Assembly (NCBI GenBank): GCA_001458075.1
Contig: LN899469.1
Location: forward strand, 2,454,659 to 2,518,658
Reading direction: 5' to 3'
Length of the DNA stretch: 64,000 nt
Source: Idiomarinaceae bacterium HL-53
Lineage (GTDB): Bacteria; Pseudomonadota; Gammaproteobacteria; Enterobacterales; Alteromonadaceae
Of this stretch, positions 35,918 to 46,419 are shown piece after piece. Under the pieces are notes generated by a model. It made no database searches and had not been told where the DNA came from. It worked only from the letters and a program-made list of their open reading frames with translations. A program made the translations under genes and the position numbers. The first letter of the stretch is position 1. Each line of letters begins with the position of its first letter.

Positions 35918-36958
35918 TTAGTAACTCCAGTCTTCAAGCATTTGCATAACCGCTTGAGCTGCGCCGGTTGCCGACCAGCTGACCAGTACCGCAGACAGAC
36001 CGTACAGAGTCCAAACGGAAACACGCAGCCGCTGGACAATCATTGCATTGGCGCGTTCGAGCAAGTTCACCGCGAGCTGTGAAATTTGCTCACTACGTTT
36101 TCTCTGATGTCCGGAAGACATTCGAAGTCGCATGAGCGCCGAAGAATCCAGCAATCCGGAATTCATGATTTCCGCTAGGTCTGTCATTCCTGCGCCATAT
36201 TGTTTCAACATGAAGGCATAATGATAGTGAGCGAGCCCTTTGGCATGTTGGCGTAATATGACACAGGAGGTTGCTAGGTTTTGTGCGTATTGGGCCATGA
36301 GGCTCAATTGATTTAACACACTGACAGCACAGATAAGCTTGTATATTTGTACTGCATTAAAAACGGTCAAGGATTTGAGCAATAACCACATGTTTTTATA
36401 AATAATAAGGTAGCCGAATGTGAGTAAAGCCACGAAAATGAGCACTGCACTCCACCCCCAATCGAGTGTAAACGTCGCAAATTGAACGAGCGTTCTTGAA
36501 ATTAAAGGTAAGCTCGTGAGCTGTTCACTCTGCACCAGTCGAGGAATAATTTGTGCGCCGATAAAAGTAACTGCCACTAAACTTGTCAGTAAGAGCACCA
36601 TGGGATAGCTCAGTTGCCTCATAATCGTTGCAAGCAAACCTCTCATTTTCTGGTAGTTTTGTAAGCGCTCCTGCATCGCTTTTCTCATTTGACGAGCCTC
36701 TAAACCAGAGTCAAGAATGACCACAATGTCATTTATTGCCCACCCTGCGAAACATTGCCCGAGGCTTTTACCGCTGCTTAACTCATCGAGAATAAAAGAT
36801 GCGCAGTTTTTTAACCGATGTTGCTGCAACTCTGCTGCTGAGGTTTGAATTAATTGCAACGCTTGCCAAGTATTGATGCCCTGCTGCATCCAATCCAGTA
36901 AATCGATCGCTAACTGAAATTGTTCTGATGAATTTATTTTCGGAGTGCTTCGGCTCAT
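35918..36958 (-). CDS. pilR: Type IVb pilus inner-membrane platform protein, PilR/GspF-like
   Basis: 346 residues with two GspF-type helical domains (about 10-110 and 205-300) and three membrane segments (about 113-135, 160-185, 318-340). GKSLGQCFAGW and LSYPMVLLLTSLVAV are typical of the T2SSF fold. It anchors the assembly ATPase. It overlaps the ATPase gene by 4 nt. Confidence 0.87.
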   Translation of the reverse strand: MSRSTPKINSSEQFQLAIDLLDWMQQGINTWQALQLIQTSAAELQQHRLKNCASFILDELSSGKSLGQCFAGWAINDIVVILDSGLEARQMRKAMQERLQNYQKMRGLLATIMRQLSYPMVLLLTSLVAVTFIGAQIIPRLVQSEQLTSLPLISRTLVQFATFTLDWGWSAVLIFVALLTFGYLIIYKNMWLLLKSLTVFNAVQIYKLICAVSVLNQLSLMAQYAQNLATSCVILRQHAKGLAHYHYAFMLKQYGAGMTDLAEIMNSGLLDSSALMRLRMSSGHQRKRSEQISQLAVNLLERANAMIVQRLRVSVWTLYGLSAVLVSWSATGAAQAVMQMLEDWSY

Positions 36959-38466
36959 AAGGCCGCCTCACTCGGCTGCGCCGTGCCATTCGTGATGCGC
37001 ATATCGGGTACTAGCTCAATAGCGTGAAGCGGATCGACCGTGCCCATCTTAATTAACGTCATTGCGTCAATCGCCATCGAGTCCCACCCCTGACTGAGCA
37101 AATGTTTGCGCCATTTCCCCCAATCTTCAGCGCGAATCAGCGCGGTATCCGCAAATTCAGGTGTAACCAACTCAGACACGGCGACGCGTCCAACCAACCC
37201 AGTATGCTGGCAATTTTCACAACCATTTTTTGCCTGTTTAAAGTGCAGCCCCCAGCGCGCTGAAACATTCTCAACTTTACAAGCGGGGCATAGTTTCGGA
37301 ATGAGCCTTTGTGCTAGTAAACCTGCGAATAGGCCGGGTTGGCTGAGCTGTGAGGGACTGAGCCCTAAATCGAGTAGCCGAGCCACGATACCTAGTGCGT
37401 CATTTGCATGGATTGTCGACACCACCAGATGCCCTGTGAGTGCGGCTGAGATTGCAGCATTAGCAGTTTGGCGATCCCGTATTTCACTGACCTCCACTAA
37501 GTCAGGGTCTTCTCTCAAAACCGCCTTGATCATTTTTGCAAATGCTTCATGATCTTGGTCGGTTGGAACAAATTTCTGTTCAATTTGGGGCTGAATAATC
37601 TCGATCGGATCTTCAAGCGAAATAACCTTCCGAGTGTTCGGAACCAATTTATTTAAACCAGCCAAAGTTGTGGTTTTGCCATGTCCTGTAGGACCTGAAA
37701 TAAGTAACAACCCAGTTGCTTGTTGCATGATTTGCCCGAGCTGACTGAGCCGAGCCGAATTGAAACCCAGTGATGATAACTCTGGTTGCTGCTGTTGCTC
37801 ACTCGGCTGCAAACGCAACGTGACCGAAAATCCGTCACGGCATGGTGACTTCTGGGTTCGAATACGCATTGTTTGGCCCGTTTCCGGGAGTACCAAGGAA
37901 ATACTGGCACTACTCATGTGACGTTCATCAAACACGTCATGAAAATCATCTGATTGAGTGTTTAGTGCCGCTGCAATGGCCTCGGTAACAGAGGCACGAC
38001 TCCGAGAGGCTTGAACCTGTATTTGACCGTGAATACGATAAGCGATTCTTGCTTCTCGCGCAGCCATTCGCAAATGAATGTCAGTGGCTTGCATTCGATA
38101 TGCATCCGCTACGATATCTATGAGTGCCTGCTTGGCCATCGACTTGGCGCCCTGCTCAAAACTAAGTGAAATCGCTCTCTCTCGTCTCGCGGCCTCAGCC
38201 TCCGTGAGTGTTTGACGAATGAGCGCACTGTCGCATTTAGCCCAATGAAGTTTTGGATAGATTCTTTTCGCAAGCGCATCGAGTTCTACGATAGCCGCAA
38301 GATTTTGCTCCCATACAAAAGGCGATGCCACTAAGTAACCGCTATCAAGAACAACCATTGCGGCCTCTAGCGCTGACCATTGACCATTAAAATCCAAGCA
38401 AATGTCGAGGAGCTGAGGGCACGCCTGTGCATGGGATAATTGATATTTAGTGAAGACCGTTAACAT
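36955..38466 (-). CDS. pilQ: Type IVb pilus extension ATPase, PilQ (GspE/PilB superfamily)
   Basis: 503 residues. Walker A GPTGHGKTTTLAG (about 257-269), Asp box/Walker B DLVEVSEIRDRQTA, His box HLVVSTIHANDA, and a four-cysteine zinc site CPAC ... CENC (about 417-445) as in PilB and GspE. It powers pilin assembly at the inner membrane. Note this PilQ is the R64-nomenclature ATPase, not the type IVa secretin. No retraction ATPase is in the window. Confidence 0.92.
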   Translation of the reverse strand: MLTVFTKYQLSHAQACPQLLDICLDFNGQWSALEAAMVVLDSGYLVASPFVWEQNLAAIVELDALAKRIYPKLHWAKCDSALIRQTLTEAEAARRERAISLSFEQGAKSMAKQALIDIVADAYRMQATDIHLRMAAREARIAYRIHGQIQVQASRSRASVTEAIAAALNTQSDDFHDVFDERHMSSASISLVLPETGQTMRIRTQKSPCRDGFSVTLRLQPSEQQQQPELSSLGFNSARLSQLGQIMQQATGLLLISGPTGHGKTTTLAGLNKLVPNTRKVISLEDPIEIIQPQIEQKFVPTDQDHEAFAKMIKAVLREDPDLVEVSEIRDRQTANAAISAALTGHLVVSTIHANDALGIVARLLDLGLSPSQLSQPGLFAGLLAQRLIPKLCPACKVENVSARWGLHFKQAKNGCENCQHTGLVGRVAVSELVTPEFADTALIRAEDWGKWRKHLLSQGWDSMAIDAMTLIKMGTVDPLHAIELVPDMRITNGTAQPSEAAL

Positions 38467-38999
38467 TAGTAAAACCCCATCGTAAGCTGATGAGTTTGGT
38501 CTTGTGCGTGGAGCAATACATGACGAGGTTTAACCTCCACGCGAATTTCACCAAGTAAGACATCGTTTGAGCGTACTGAAAATATATGATCACCGTAGGC
38601 GAGGCGTGCGGTAATTTTGGCGCCTCGCTGCCAAATTCCTAAGAGTCTGAAACGTTTCAAATCGGCTTGGAATGAAACATTCGAGACTTCTTCATGACTC
38701 TCCTGCAACGAGGAAGGAGACACCAAAATGGAAAGTTGGCGCATCGCATGCATGGCTTCAGCGGCTTGCAATTGATATTGGAGTTGGCGTGCGCGTGACT
38801 CAGCTTGCTCTTCGAGTAACCGTTGATTTCTTAACGATAATGCCAGCTGTTGGTGTTGCTTGCCTTCCTCAGGAAAAATAGCATGCTCGGTAAGTAACTG
38901 CTGTTGCTGCTCTTGATTGCGAAGATAGTCTTCTGTACTTTCCGTATTCGCCTGTAACGTGACAGCTAATGTCGACAACATGATAATAAAGTTACCCAT
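38466..38999 (-). CDS. pilP: PilP-like type IVb pilus biogenesis protein
   Basis: 177 residues. A signal peptide-like start (FIIMLSTLAVTLQA), a Gln-rich coiled-coil (about 28-85) and a small beta domain (about 110-177: FRLLGIWQRGAKITARLAYGD). The order between PilO and PilQ and this layout match R64 PilP. It probably links the inner-membrane complex with the secretin in the periplasm. It overlaps neighbours on both sides. Confidence 0.75.
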   Translation of the reverse strand: MGNFIIMLSTLAVTLQANTESTEDYLRNQEQQQQLLTEHAIFPEEGKQHQQLALSLRNQRLLEEQAESRARQLQYQLQAAEAMHAMRQLSILVSPSSLQESHEEVSNVSFQADLKRFRLLGIWQRGAKITARLAYGDHIFSVRSNDVLLGEIRVEVKPRHVLLHAQDQTHQLTMGFY

Positions 39000-40140
39000 G
39001 CTCCTGCACCCCTACACCCAGTAACTCGATATGGCCCGATACTTGTTCACCATTGCGCTTCAGCTCGGCGCCCTGAATAGAGACCGGCAGCCCCTCCAAA
39101 ATAGCGGCAAGTGTGAGTAGGTCGGGGAGATAGTGTTCTTTCAGCAAAACGGCTAACCGCTGTTGTTCAAACTTGCCGTGTGATTGATCCGGTACCGACA
39201 ATAACTGTGCACCGGGTAACCAGAGTGCAAGTTGGTAATCGAGCCAATCCGATAACGCTTCAACTGAGTGCCAGCTCACATTATCGGTATTCGACATAGG
39301 AGGAGGTAGCTGTACATGCTGGGAGACTCGCCATTGGTCCTTGTTGACCGATAGTTCTAAATTCAGAGACTTAGTAAGCGATCGCAGTTGCCTTAAATTT
39401 CCTCCTTTTCGATCTAATTCGTATTCAATACGATTGGCAGTGTAACGAACCTGATTTAACTGCCAGCCACTCAACTGATTGAGTGCAGACTGCAGGTTAT
39501 AATCCAACCTCAATAAGGGCGTTATACGCCCCGGCGCTTGCTCAAGAAGATCAATGACGGTCTGCTCCGGCGGCACTTTGACCACAGTGACTTCTGCAGG
39601 AGCGGGCCATTGATGCCAAATGCCAAGCAAAAGAACAGTGAGGCCTAGCGAAATACCAATAGGCCTTGCATGTTGCAACCGACTAAGACGACTATATCGC
39701 CCTCGATGTTTGCCTGTTGAACACGCTTCAACATTTGCAAAACCACGTTGATGACAGAGATTAATAGCGCGATTGAACGTATGTTCTGCATTCAATTGTG
39801 AGTGAATGGCCAAACTTGGTAATTCACTGCGACAAGTCGCTTCCAAGAGAATCTGTGCATGCTCAGGCTCTCCCAAATAAGCAAAACAAAGCTGTTCATC
39901 TCGAATTACGAGACAAAATATCGCGGTGCCTTGGCTTTCAATATAAGCACGATGTGCAGTCTGCGAGGCTTTCAACCAATTAAGGAAGTGCGAGCTAAGC
40001 GGTGATTGTAATGCTAACAACCATCGCTCTCCTTTCAACTGAAACATGACACCAACGCCATTTGGGTAGACCGAACGCGCTTTCTGGAATGCCGTACGTG
40101 CTCTGAATTTTCTTACCGGTAATGCAATCACACCATTCAT
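38992..40140 (-). CDS. pilO2: Type 4b pilus protein PilO2-like, inner membrane
   Basis: 382 residues. A cytoplasmic domain of about 175 residues, one membrane helix (about 164-182: PIGISLGLTVLLLGIWHQW), and a periplasmic part with a proline-rich PAPAEVTVVKVPPE linker and coiled segments. The two-domain build and place between secretin and PilP identify the PilO of R64-like systems. Sequence conservation in this family is low, so placement weighs heavily. Confidence 0.78.
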   Translation of the reverse strand: MNGVIALPVRKFRARTAFQKARSVYPNGVGVMFQLKGERWLLALQSPLSSHFLNWLKASQTAHRAYIESQGTAIFCLVIRDEQLCFAYLGEPEHAQILLEATCRSELPSLAIHSQLNAEHTFNRAINLCHQRGFANVEACSTGKHRGRYSRLSRLQHARPIGISLGLTVLLLGIWHQWPAPAEVTVVKVPPEQTVIDLLEQAPGRITPLLRLDYNLQSALNQLSGWQLNQVRYTANRIEYELDRKGGNLRQLRSLTKSLNLELSVNKDQWRVSQHVQLPPPMSNTDNVSWHSVEALSDWLDYQLALWLPGAQLLSVPDQSHGKFEQQRLAVLLKEHYLPDLLTLAAILEGLPVSIQGAELKRNGEQVSGHIELLGVGVQEHG

Positions 40141-41645
40141 AAAATAGCTCCTGTGTGAAGAATTCTCGGTGTGAGTAACACAATCGTCTCAGTGCGCTGC
40201 GAGGTAGAGCGGCGATTCCCGCCAAAGATCCAGGGCAAAATACCTTCCTCATTCTGCCAATGACGCTTGCCACTCTTAAGTCCAGAAATAAGCAGCGTTT
40301 GCTCATTCCCAACCAAAGACTTCATAAAGAATTTTTTGCGCGTTGTTTGTGGCGTTTGAATGGTGGTCTCACCTGAGGTGACTTCATCGATTCCCAACAA
40401 ATCACTCAAGCCTGTTGAGACCTGCAAGAGCACTTGCTCATTTGAAATTTTCGGTAATACGAATAATTCAAATCCTGTACGTACCACGCCTGGAATAAGC
40501 AAATCACTCGAACCTACATTGGCGGTAGAACTGCTGCCAGCCGAGGCCAAGTAGGTAACGTTTTCCTCTAAGACAACTTTTGAGATTTGATTATTCAATG
40601 TAACCATTCGAGGGTGATTACTCACCTCTACAACGCCTTGTTCTCTAAGGGCCTGCAATAACACCTCAGAGCCAGAAAACGCACCTTGTTGCTGGCGCGC
40701 GGCAAGACCTGCACCTTGATTTGAGCCGAGTATATTTCCAGCACCGGCTTGAAAAAGGTTCAGAACACGGTTGCCACCTGTTTTTTCATGCACTAAAGCC
40801 CAGTCGATACCGGTTTGCTCTCCCTCAGTAAACGTCACATCAATGACTTGAATATCTATGGCGACTTGGCGAGTTAGGCGCTGATTCTGTTGTAATAAAT
40901 ACTCTCGAACTAACTGCACGTGTTGTGGCAAATCTCGCACAAGTACCGAAGTAGAACTTTGATTAATCGCAACTTGTCCCTGCTCTGATAGAAGTAACCC
41001 CAACGCATGTTCTAGGTCACTCCAAACCGACAATGCCTCGCTGGTAAAATTTAAGAATTGACGACTTTCATCATTAACACCGGCCCCAGATACCACCACA
41101 TTCTGCCCAGCTTGCCCCGTATTACCACCGGTTTGACTGCCATCTTCGCCAAGGAAAAAGTTAGTTACACCGGCAAGAAATGCCACATCGAACTCGGCCA
41201 CTTCATACTGCCTAAAGGTCACAAGCCGCGACTCGGTGGTGTAAGAAAAGCCTGTCATCAGGCCTATTTGCATAAGCGCCTCACCGATACTTCCCTCATG
41301 TCGAAGTGATATAGGCAAAGTGCTCTCGATATCGTCTAACAGGCGAACGCTAATACCTTCTGGAGCGAGCAGATCATTCAGAGCGCGTCCGAGTGGATAA
41401 TCTTCAAAGGCAAATTGCACCGGAAGTGCCATCCAAGCTGGCCCATCTTGCTCAGGTAAATGCAGGGGTGGCACAAAATAGCCTTGAGCACGCACGACAT
41501 GTTGCGCCGTGCTTGGTGAAGATTGTTTCGCTCTCGCCACGTCGAGTCGTTCATGAGAGCGCTGACTAACCGTTTCATAAGTTTCTGGCGTAGTATCGCA
41601 GCCCCATAGTACGAGGCTTGCAAATAAAATAAGGAATCTACTCAT
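40137..41645 (-). CDS. pilN: PilN-type secretin lipoprotein of type IVb pilus
   Basis: 502 residues. Lipobox LVLWGC (Cys16), a secretin N0/STN-like region (YPLGRALNDLLAPEGISVRL at about 85), one N1-like domain and a C-terminal secretin channel (VSNHPRMVTLNNQ ... RTETIVLLTPRIL). Lipid anchorage is characteristic of PilN (R64), BfpB and TcpC-type secretins. It forms the outer-membrane pore for the pilus. It overlaps the upstream gene by 4 nt. Confidence 0.92.
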   Translation of the reverse strand: MSRFLILFASLVLWGCDTTPETYETVSQRSHERLDVARAKQSSPSTAQHVVRAQGYFVPPLHLPEQDGPAWMALPVQFAFEDYPLGRALNDLLAPEGISVRLLDDIESTLPISLRHEGSIGEALMQIGLMTGFSYTTESRLVTFRQYEVAEFDVAFLAGVTNFFLGEDGSQTGGNTGQAGQNVVVSGAGVNDESRQFLNFTSEALSVWSDLEHALGLLLSEQGQVAINQSSTSVLVRDLPQHVQLVREYLLQQNQRLTRQVAIDIQVIDVTFTEGEQTGIDWALVHEKTGGNRVLNLFQAGAGNILGSNQGAGLAARQQQGAFSGSEVLLQALREQGVVEVSNHPRMVTLNNQISKVVLEENVTYLASAGSSSTANVGSSDLLIPGVVRTGFELFVLPKISNEQVLLQVSTGLSDLLGIDEVTSGETTIQTPQTTRKKFFMKSLVGNEQTLLISGLKSGKRHWQNEEGILPWIFGGNRRSTSQRTETIVLLTPRILHTGAIL

Positions 41646-42016
41646 GGCTGCACCGCATGCGGTAAGTAGTCCACAACCGCAGTATGATTTTCATGCAGAG
41701 AAACACGTAACTGATAAGGCTGTAAGATCTTGGCTAACAATGCATCCCAAGAGTGCGCTTGCAGTTCAAACTCTGTAGGCCAAATATGATGAGGATCCGC
41801 GTACCAAACAACCTGTTGCACTTGCCAATGCGTGCGCAACAAGGTTTCAATTTGCGGTTTTATTCTTGCTGCTTCTAACTTGAATACAGCAGGAGACGAT
41901 TCGTCGACTCGCCAAGCCGGTATAGTCGAGCTTACGTTTAGACATTCACTCGTAATATTATCTGGCAACGTCGTTAACGTTGCCAGCATCACGACGACAC
42001 TCCCTGTCATCTGCAT
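41642..42016 (-). CDS. PilL/TcpQ-like secretin partner
   Basis: 124 residues with a weak signal peptide, then a TcpQ C-terminal-type domain (TLLRTHWQVQQVVWYADPHH; LLAKILQPYQLRVSLHENHTAVVDY), shared with the C-terminus of R64 PilL. Such proteins pilot or stabilise the secretin. It is first in the pilus operon, with GGAG 8 nt upstream, and begins only 17 nt after topA, so there is no room for a separate terminator. Confidence 0.78.
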   Translation of the reverse strand: MQMTGSVVVMLATLTTLPDNITSECLNVSSTIPAWRVDESSPAVFKLEAARIKPQIETLLRTHWQVQQVVWYADPHHIWPTEFELQAHSWDALLAKILQPYQLRVSLHENHTAVVDYLPHAVQP

Positions 42017-42033
42017 GATTTCACTCCATGAAA

Positions 42034-44727
42034 TTATTTTTTCTTAGTACGACTCCCTTTCTTCACTGTGCGAGTCGTGCGTTTTCGAGTCGTGCTCGAG
42101 GCCTTTCCTTCCACCTCTTTCCACACACCCTTCTCATAGTGTGCTTGCCAACCGGTCGCTTTTCCAGTTTCTTCAGACATTACGTACTGACTTTTTGTTT
42201 TCCGACTGTATCTAACAATCGCTTCATTACCTTGCGGGTCTTTCTCTGGCGCCTCGGCAAGATAATGAAACTTCTCAGGAATTCTGTCCTTGAAGCGTTT
42301 CAATTCACTCACTTTTACCGCTCGCGTTTCACGTGATTTCGGAAACGTGTTCGCCGACATGAAAATTCCTGACGCGCCGTCGCGGAGCACAAAATAGGCA
42401 TCTGAGCTCTCACATGGCAACTCAGGGAACGGCACTGGATCTTCTTTCGGCGGCGCAGCCTCCCCGTTGCGAAGAAGTTTTCGAGTGTTTTTGCAATCAC
42501 TATTAGTACAGCCAAAGTATTTTCCGAACCGCCCTGCTTTCAATTGCATTTCCGAACCGCACTTATCGCACTCGATGGTGGGGCCATCATAGCCTTTAAT
42601 GCGATAAGACCCTGTTTCAATGAGTGTGCCATCACATACCGGATTGTTACCGCACACATGCAGCTTGCGTTGCTCGTCAATGAGGTAACTGTCCATTGCT
42701 GTGTCACATTTCGGACAGCGCTTACGAGCCAGCAAAGCAACTGCCTCTGCTTCACTGTCTTCATCATCTTCTTCAATTTTTACAGCTTCATCACCCGGCA
42801 GTAAATTGAGTGTTTGGGTGCACTTTTCTTCACCTTCTGCGTTATATCCAGAACAGCCCAAGAACACGCCCGTACTGGCGGTTCGAATTCCCATTTTGCG
42901 GCCACACTTAGGGCAATCGATATCGGTTAAAACGAGTGCGTTGTTTCGCATCCCGCCATGTTCTTCGTCGCTCTCGGCTTGCTGCAATCTCTCTTTAAAC
43001 TGGGTATAGAACTCATCGAGCGCTTGCTTCCAGTCCTGCTGTCCCTCAGCAATGTCATCGAGTCTCTGTTCCATCTGCGCAGTAAAATCGTAACTCATCA
43101 AATTAGCGAAATTTTCAGTCAGTCTATCCGTGACAATCTCACCCATTTTCTCCGCATAAAAGCGGCGATTTTCAACCCGTACATAACCACGTTCCTGAAT
43201 GGTTGATATGATAGATGCATAGGTAGATGGACGACCGATCCCACGCTTTTCGAGTTCCTTGACAAGTGACGCCTCGGAATAGCGCGCCGGTGGTTTCGTA
43301 AAATGCTGTTGCGGGTCGAGCTGCTGCAAGGTTAGCACTTCGCCCTGTTTGATATCTGGCAAAGCAGCATCTTCCGCACCTTTTCGCTGTACTTGCGGCT
43401 GCACACGTGTCCAACCGTCAAAACGAAGGACCCGACCACGTGCTTTTAACTCAAAATCACCCGCCTTAACTGTCAAGCTCGTAGAGTCGTACCTTGCAGG
43501 CGCCATCTGACAGGCCACAAATTGCCGCCAAATAAGCTCATAGAGACGTTCTGCATCTCGCTCCATACCATTCAACTGGTGCGACCGAATCGACGCGTTA
43601 GAAGGCCGTATAGCTTCGTGCGCTTCTTGAGCATTTGAACGCGAACCGTAAAAGTTCGGCTTCTCTGGTAAATACTCTTGGCCAAACTCTTTTTCAATCA
43701 GTCCTCGGCATGCCGCCAGTGCATCTTGGCTCAAGTGTGTTGAGTCGGTACGCATGTAGGTGATGTAACCTGCTTCATAAAGCCGCTGCGCAAGCATCAT
43801 CGTTTTCTTCACACCAAAACCAAGACGGGTGCTCGCCGCTTGTTGGAGTGTCGATGTAATGAAAGGAGCTCCTGGCCGACTTGAAGTGGGTTTGTCTTCA
43901 CGATTAACCACCTCATAAGCATGCTCTTTTAACAGGGCCAGTGCGCGATCTGTTTCTGCTTTATTTTTTGGTTTAAAGGCGCGGCCTTGCTCTTTCGTAA
44001 CCTGGAAGTTTGCTTCACCTTGCTGAGCAAGCAAGTCGGCATAAATATCCCAGTACTCTTCAGGATTAAACGCCTTAATCTCTCGCTCGCGTTCAACAAT
44101 CAGCCGCACTGCAACAGATTGTACGCGCCCGGCAGATAAACCTCTCGCGATCTTCTTCCACAACAGTGGCGACAACATAAAGCCAACGACACGATCTAAA
44201 AACCGCCGTGTTTGCTGCGCGTTTACGCGGGAAATATTCAAATTCGCCGGCTCAGCGAAGGCATTCTGTATTGCCTTTTGCGTGATCTCGTTAAATACAA
44301 CGCGCTGATAGTTGTCATTGTCTCCGCCAATCAGCTCTCGCAAATGCCAAGCAATCGCCTCTCCCTCTCTATCCAAATCCGTCGCGAGATAAATGCGATC
44401 CGCCTTCTTGGCGAGCGTTTGTAATTCTTTGACGACCTTTTCTTTCCCCGGCAATATTTCGTAATGCGGCTCCCAGCCATGTTCTGGGTCTATACCCATA
44501 CGCATCACGAGATTTTGATAGTCACGACCCCGCTTGTAAGCCTCCTTTTCTTCTGGAGACATTTTGCGTACTTCAGCAGCGGGCTTCGCAGGCGCCTTCT
44601 TTAGCGCTTTGGTGGGTAAGTCGCGGATATGCCCTACGCTCGACTTCACAATGAAATCATTTCCCAAATACTTATTGATTGTTTTCGCCTTTGCGGGAGA
44701 CTCAACAATTACTAGCGATTTTCCCAT
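42034..44727 (-). CDS. topA: DNA topoisomerase I
   Basis: 897 residues. TOPRIM domain at the N-terminus ([30 protein letters not shown]), catalytic Tyr in [14 protein letters not shown] (about residue 328), and three C-terminal zinc ribbons (CPKCGRKMG ... [31 protein letters not shown]). It relaxes negative supercoils. The tail is rich in Lys, Arg and Thr. The pilus operon follows directly on the same strand. Confidence 0.97.
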   Translation of the reverse strand: MGKSLVIVESPAKAKTINKYLGNDFIVKSSVGHIRDLPTKALKKAPAKPAAEVRKMSPEEKEAYKRGRDYQNLVMRMGIDPEHGWEPHYEILPGKEKVVKELQTLAKKADRIYLATDLDREGEAIAWHLRELIGGDNDNYQRVVFNEITQKAIQNAFAEPANLNISRVNAQQTRRFLDRVVGFMLSPLLWKKIARGLSAGRVQSVAVRLIVEREREIKAFNPEEYWDIYADLLAQQGEANFQVTKEQGRAFKPKNKAETDRALALLKEHAYEVVNREDKPTSSRPGAPFITSTLQQAASTRLGFGVKKTMMLAQRLYEAGYITYMRTDSTHLSQDALAACRGLIEKEFGQEYLPEKPNFYGSRSNAQEAHEAIRPSNASIRSHQLNGMERDAERLYELIWRQFVACQMAPARYDSTSLTVKAGDFELKARGRVLRFDGWTRVQPQVQRKGAEDAALPDIKQGEVLTLQQLDPQQHFTKPPARYSEASLVKELEKRGIGRPSTYASIISTIQERGYVRVENRRFYAEKMGEIVTDRLTENFANLMSYDFTAQMEQRLDDIAEGQQDWKQALDEFYTQFKERLQQAESDEEHGGMRNNALVLTDIDCPKCGRKMGIRTASTGVFLGCSGYNAEGEEKCTQTLNLLPGDEAVKIEEDDEDSEAEAVALLARKRCPKCDTAMDSYLIDEQRKLHVCGNNPVCDGTLIETGSYRIKGYDGPTIECDKCGSEMQLKAGRFGKYFGCTNSDCKNTRKLLRNGEAAPPKEDPVPFPELPCESSDAYFVLRDGASGIFMSANTFPKSRETRAVKVSELKRFKDRIPEKFHYLAEAPEKDPQGNEAIVRYSRKTKSQYVMSEETGKATGWQAHYEKGVWKEVEGKASSTTRKRTTRTVKKGSRTKKK

Positions 44728-45035
44728 GGAGTCTATGTTCTCTAATTAATTCGTGAGTTATCGGTAAACGAGGCCTTTATAAGCGTCTGGGGCCTATTGT
44801 TCAAGTGTCTTTTCTTCGTTGCCCTTTTTTAAAGATATATAGTTTATCCTTGCCAGTGACAACCCATGAAGTACGTACAGAATAGAAATAACGTGCAGAT
44901 GAATACCTAATCAACCACGTTAAATCACGCGCAACACCAATAAAAATAAGGCTTTTCATGCGCATTAAGGTGCGTATAATTAAATTTCAATTTCGTCTCA
45001 TTCTAAAGAATTCAGTGCAGGAGCAACGTGCGAAC
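44728..45035. promoter_or_regulatory. Divergent topA/astB intergenic region
   Basis: 308 nt, AT-rich, without a credible gene. It must carry the topA promoter (minus) and the astB promoter (plus). The best box is TATAAT at 44975-44980 with TTTTCA at 44953-44958 (16-nt spacer) for astB. AGGAG at 45019-45023 is the astB ribosome site, 12 nt from the ATG. I searched for an ArgR-type TGAATwwwwATTCA box and found no clear one. Confidence 0.4.
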
Positions 45036-46376
45036 ATGAAGCATTTTGAAGTGAACTTCGACGGTTTAGTGGGACCTACACACAATTATGCAGGTCTTTC
45101 ATTTGGTAATGTTGCCTCGCTAAGTAATGCAAGAAGTGTATCTAGCCCGCGCTCAGCTGCAAAGCAAGGTTTGAAAAAAATGAAGACTTTGCAAGAAATG
45201 GGAATGGCGCAAGGTGTACTCGCCCCACAAGAGCGTCCTGATATTTATGCACTTCGCCGGATCGGTTTTACCGGTAGTGACGCCGAAGTACTCGCGAAAG
45301 CAGCGAAAGAGGCACCTGCAATATTTCAAGCTTGTTGCTCAGCTTCAAGTATGTGGACAGCAAATGCTGCAACTGTTTCACCCAGCGCAGACACGCATGA
45401 TGGGCGAGTGCATTTTACACCAGCAAACCTGACGAATAAATTCCACCGCTCTCTTGAGCCGTCAACAACGGGTCGCATTTTGCGCGCAATGTTTAATAAT
45501 GAACGTTATTTTCACCACCATAAGCATCTTCCTGACAACGAACACTTTGGTGATGAAGGCGCCGCGAATCACACTCGATTTTGCCAGGAATACGGGTTTT
45601 CCGGGGTGGAAATGTTTGTTTTCGGTCGTTACGCATTCGACGGTAGCAAACCGGCTCCGACTAAATATCCAGCTCGCCAAACCTACGAAGCCAGTGTTGC
45701 AGTGGCGCGTTTGCATGGTTTAAGCGAAGAAAATACAGTTTTCGTGCAGCAAAACCCGGGCGTTATCGATCAAGGTGTATTTCATAACGATGTCATTGCC
45801 GTTGGCAATCAGAACGTACTTTTTTATCATGAAGAAGCCTTTTTAGACACACAAAAGAAGCTGCGCGAACTCGAAGAGAAACTTGATAAACAAATGTATT
45901 TCATTGAGGTTCCAACAGCGCGAGTGCCCGTTGCAGAAGCCGTTAAAACCTATCTCTTCAACACTCAATTAATCACACTGAATGACGGCCACATGGCGAT
46001 CATTGCACCTACGGAATGCGAAGAAAGTGAAATTGTATCAAGCTACTTGAAAGAGCTTACCGAGCGTAATGACACACCCATCAAAGAAGTTCGCTATATC
46101 GATGTAAAACAAAGCATGAGAAATGGGGGAGGCCCAGCCTGCTTGCGTTTGCGCGTGGCATTAAACGACCAAGAGCTCGAAGCTGTAAACCCTGCATGCA
46201 TCATGAATGATGCCCTTTTTTCGCGCCTCAACACATGGGTAGATAAACATTACCGCGATGAATTGAGCAGCGATGATCTTGCCGACCCACAACTTTTAGT
46301 CGAGTCGCGAACCGCACTCGATGAACTTACGCAAATCTTAAAACTTGGCTCCGTGTACCCTTTCCAGCAGGATTAA
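45036..46376 (+). CDS. astB: N-succinylarginine dihydrolase AstB
   Basis: 446 residues (E. coli 447) from the ATG at 45036; the in-frame extension to 44958 covers promoter sequence. Typical segments are [38 protein letters not shown] (catalytic His) and [15 protein letters not shown] (nucleophilic Cys). It removes both guanidino nitrogens of succinylarginine as ammonia in the arginine succinyltransferase pathway. The other ast genes are not next to it, so the pathway is scattered here. Confidence 0.95.
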   Translation: MKHFEVNFDGLVGPTHNYAGLSFGNVASLSNARSVSSPRSAAKQGLKKMKTLQEMGMAQGVLAPQERPDIYALRRIGFTGSDAEVLAKAAKEAPAIFQACCSASSMWTANAATVSPSADTHDGRVHFTPANLTNKFHRSLEPSTTGRILRAMFNNERYFHHHKHLPDNEHFGDEGAANHTRFCQEYGFSGVEMFVFGRYAFDGSKPAPTKYPARQTYEASVAVARLHGLSEENTVFVQQNPGVIDQGVFHNDVIAVGNQNVLFYHEEAFLDTQKKLRELEEKLDKQMYFIEVPTARVPVAEAVKTYLFNTQLITLNDGHMAIIAPTECEESEIVSSYLKELTERNDTPIKEVRYIDVKQSMRNGGGPACLRLRVALNDQELEAVNPACIMNDALFSRLNTWVDKHYRDELSSDDLADPQLLVESRTALDELTQILKLGSVYPFQQD

Positions 46377-46394
46377 AACACGCTCATGATAAGG

Positions 46395-46419
46395 CACGCG
46401 CTATTCCTTATGGCGCGTG
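46395..46419. terminator. Hairpin between convergent astB and TraB-family gene
   Basis: CACGCGC (46395-46401) pairs with GCGCGTG (46413-46419), with AAGG/CCTT extension across one bulge. No U-tract on either strand; overlaps the last codons of the minus-strand gene. Weak candidate for a bidirectional terminator. Confidence 0.3.
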
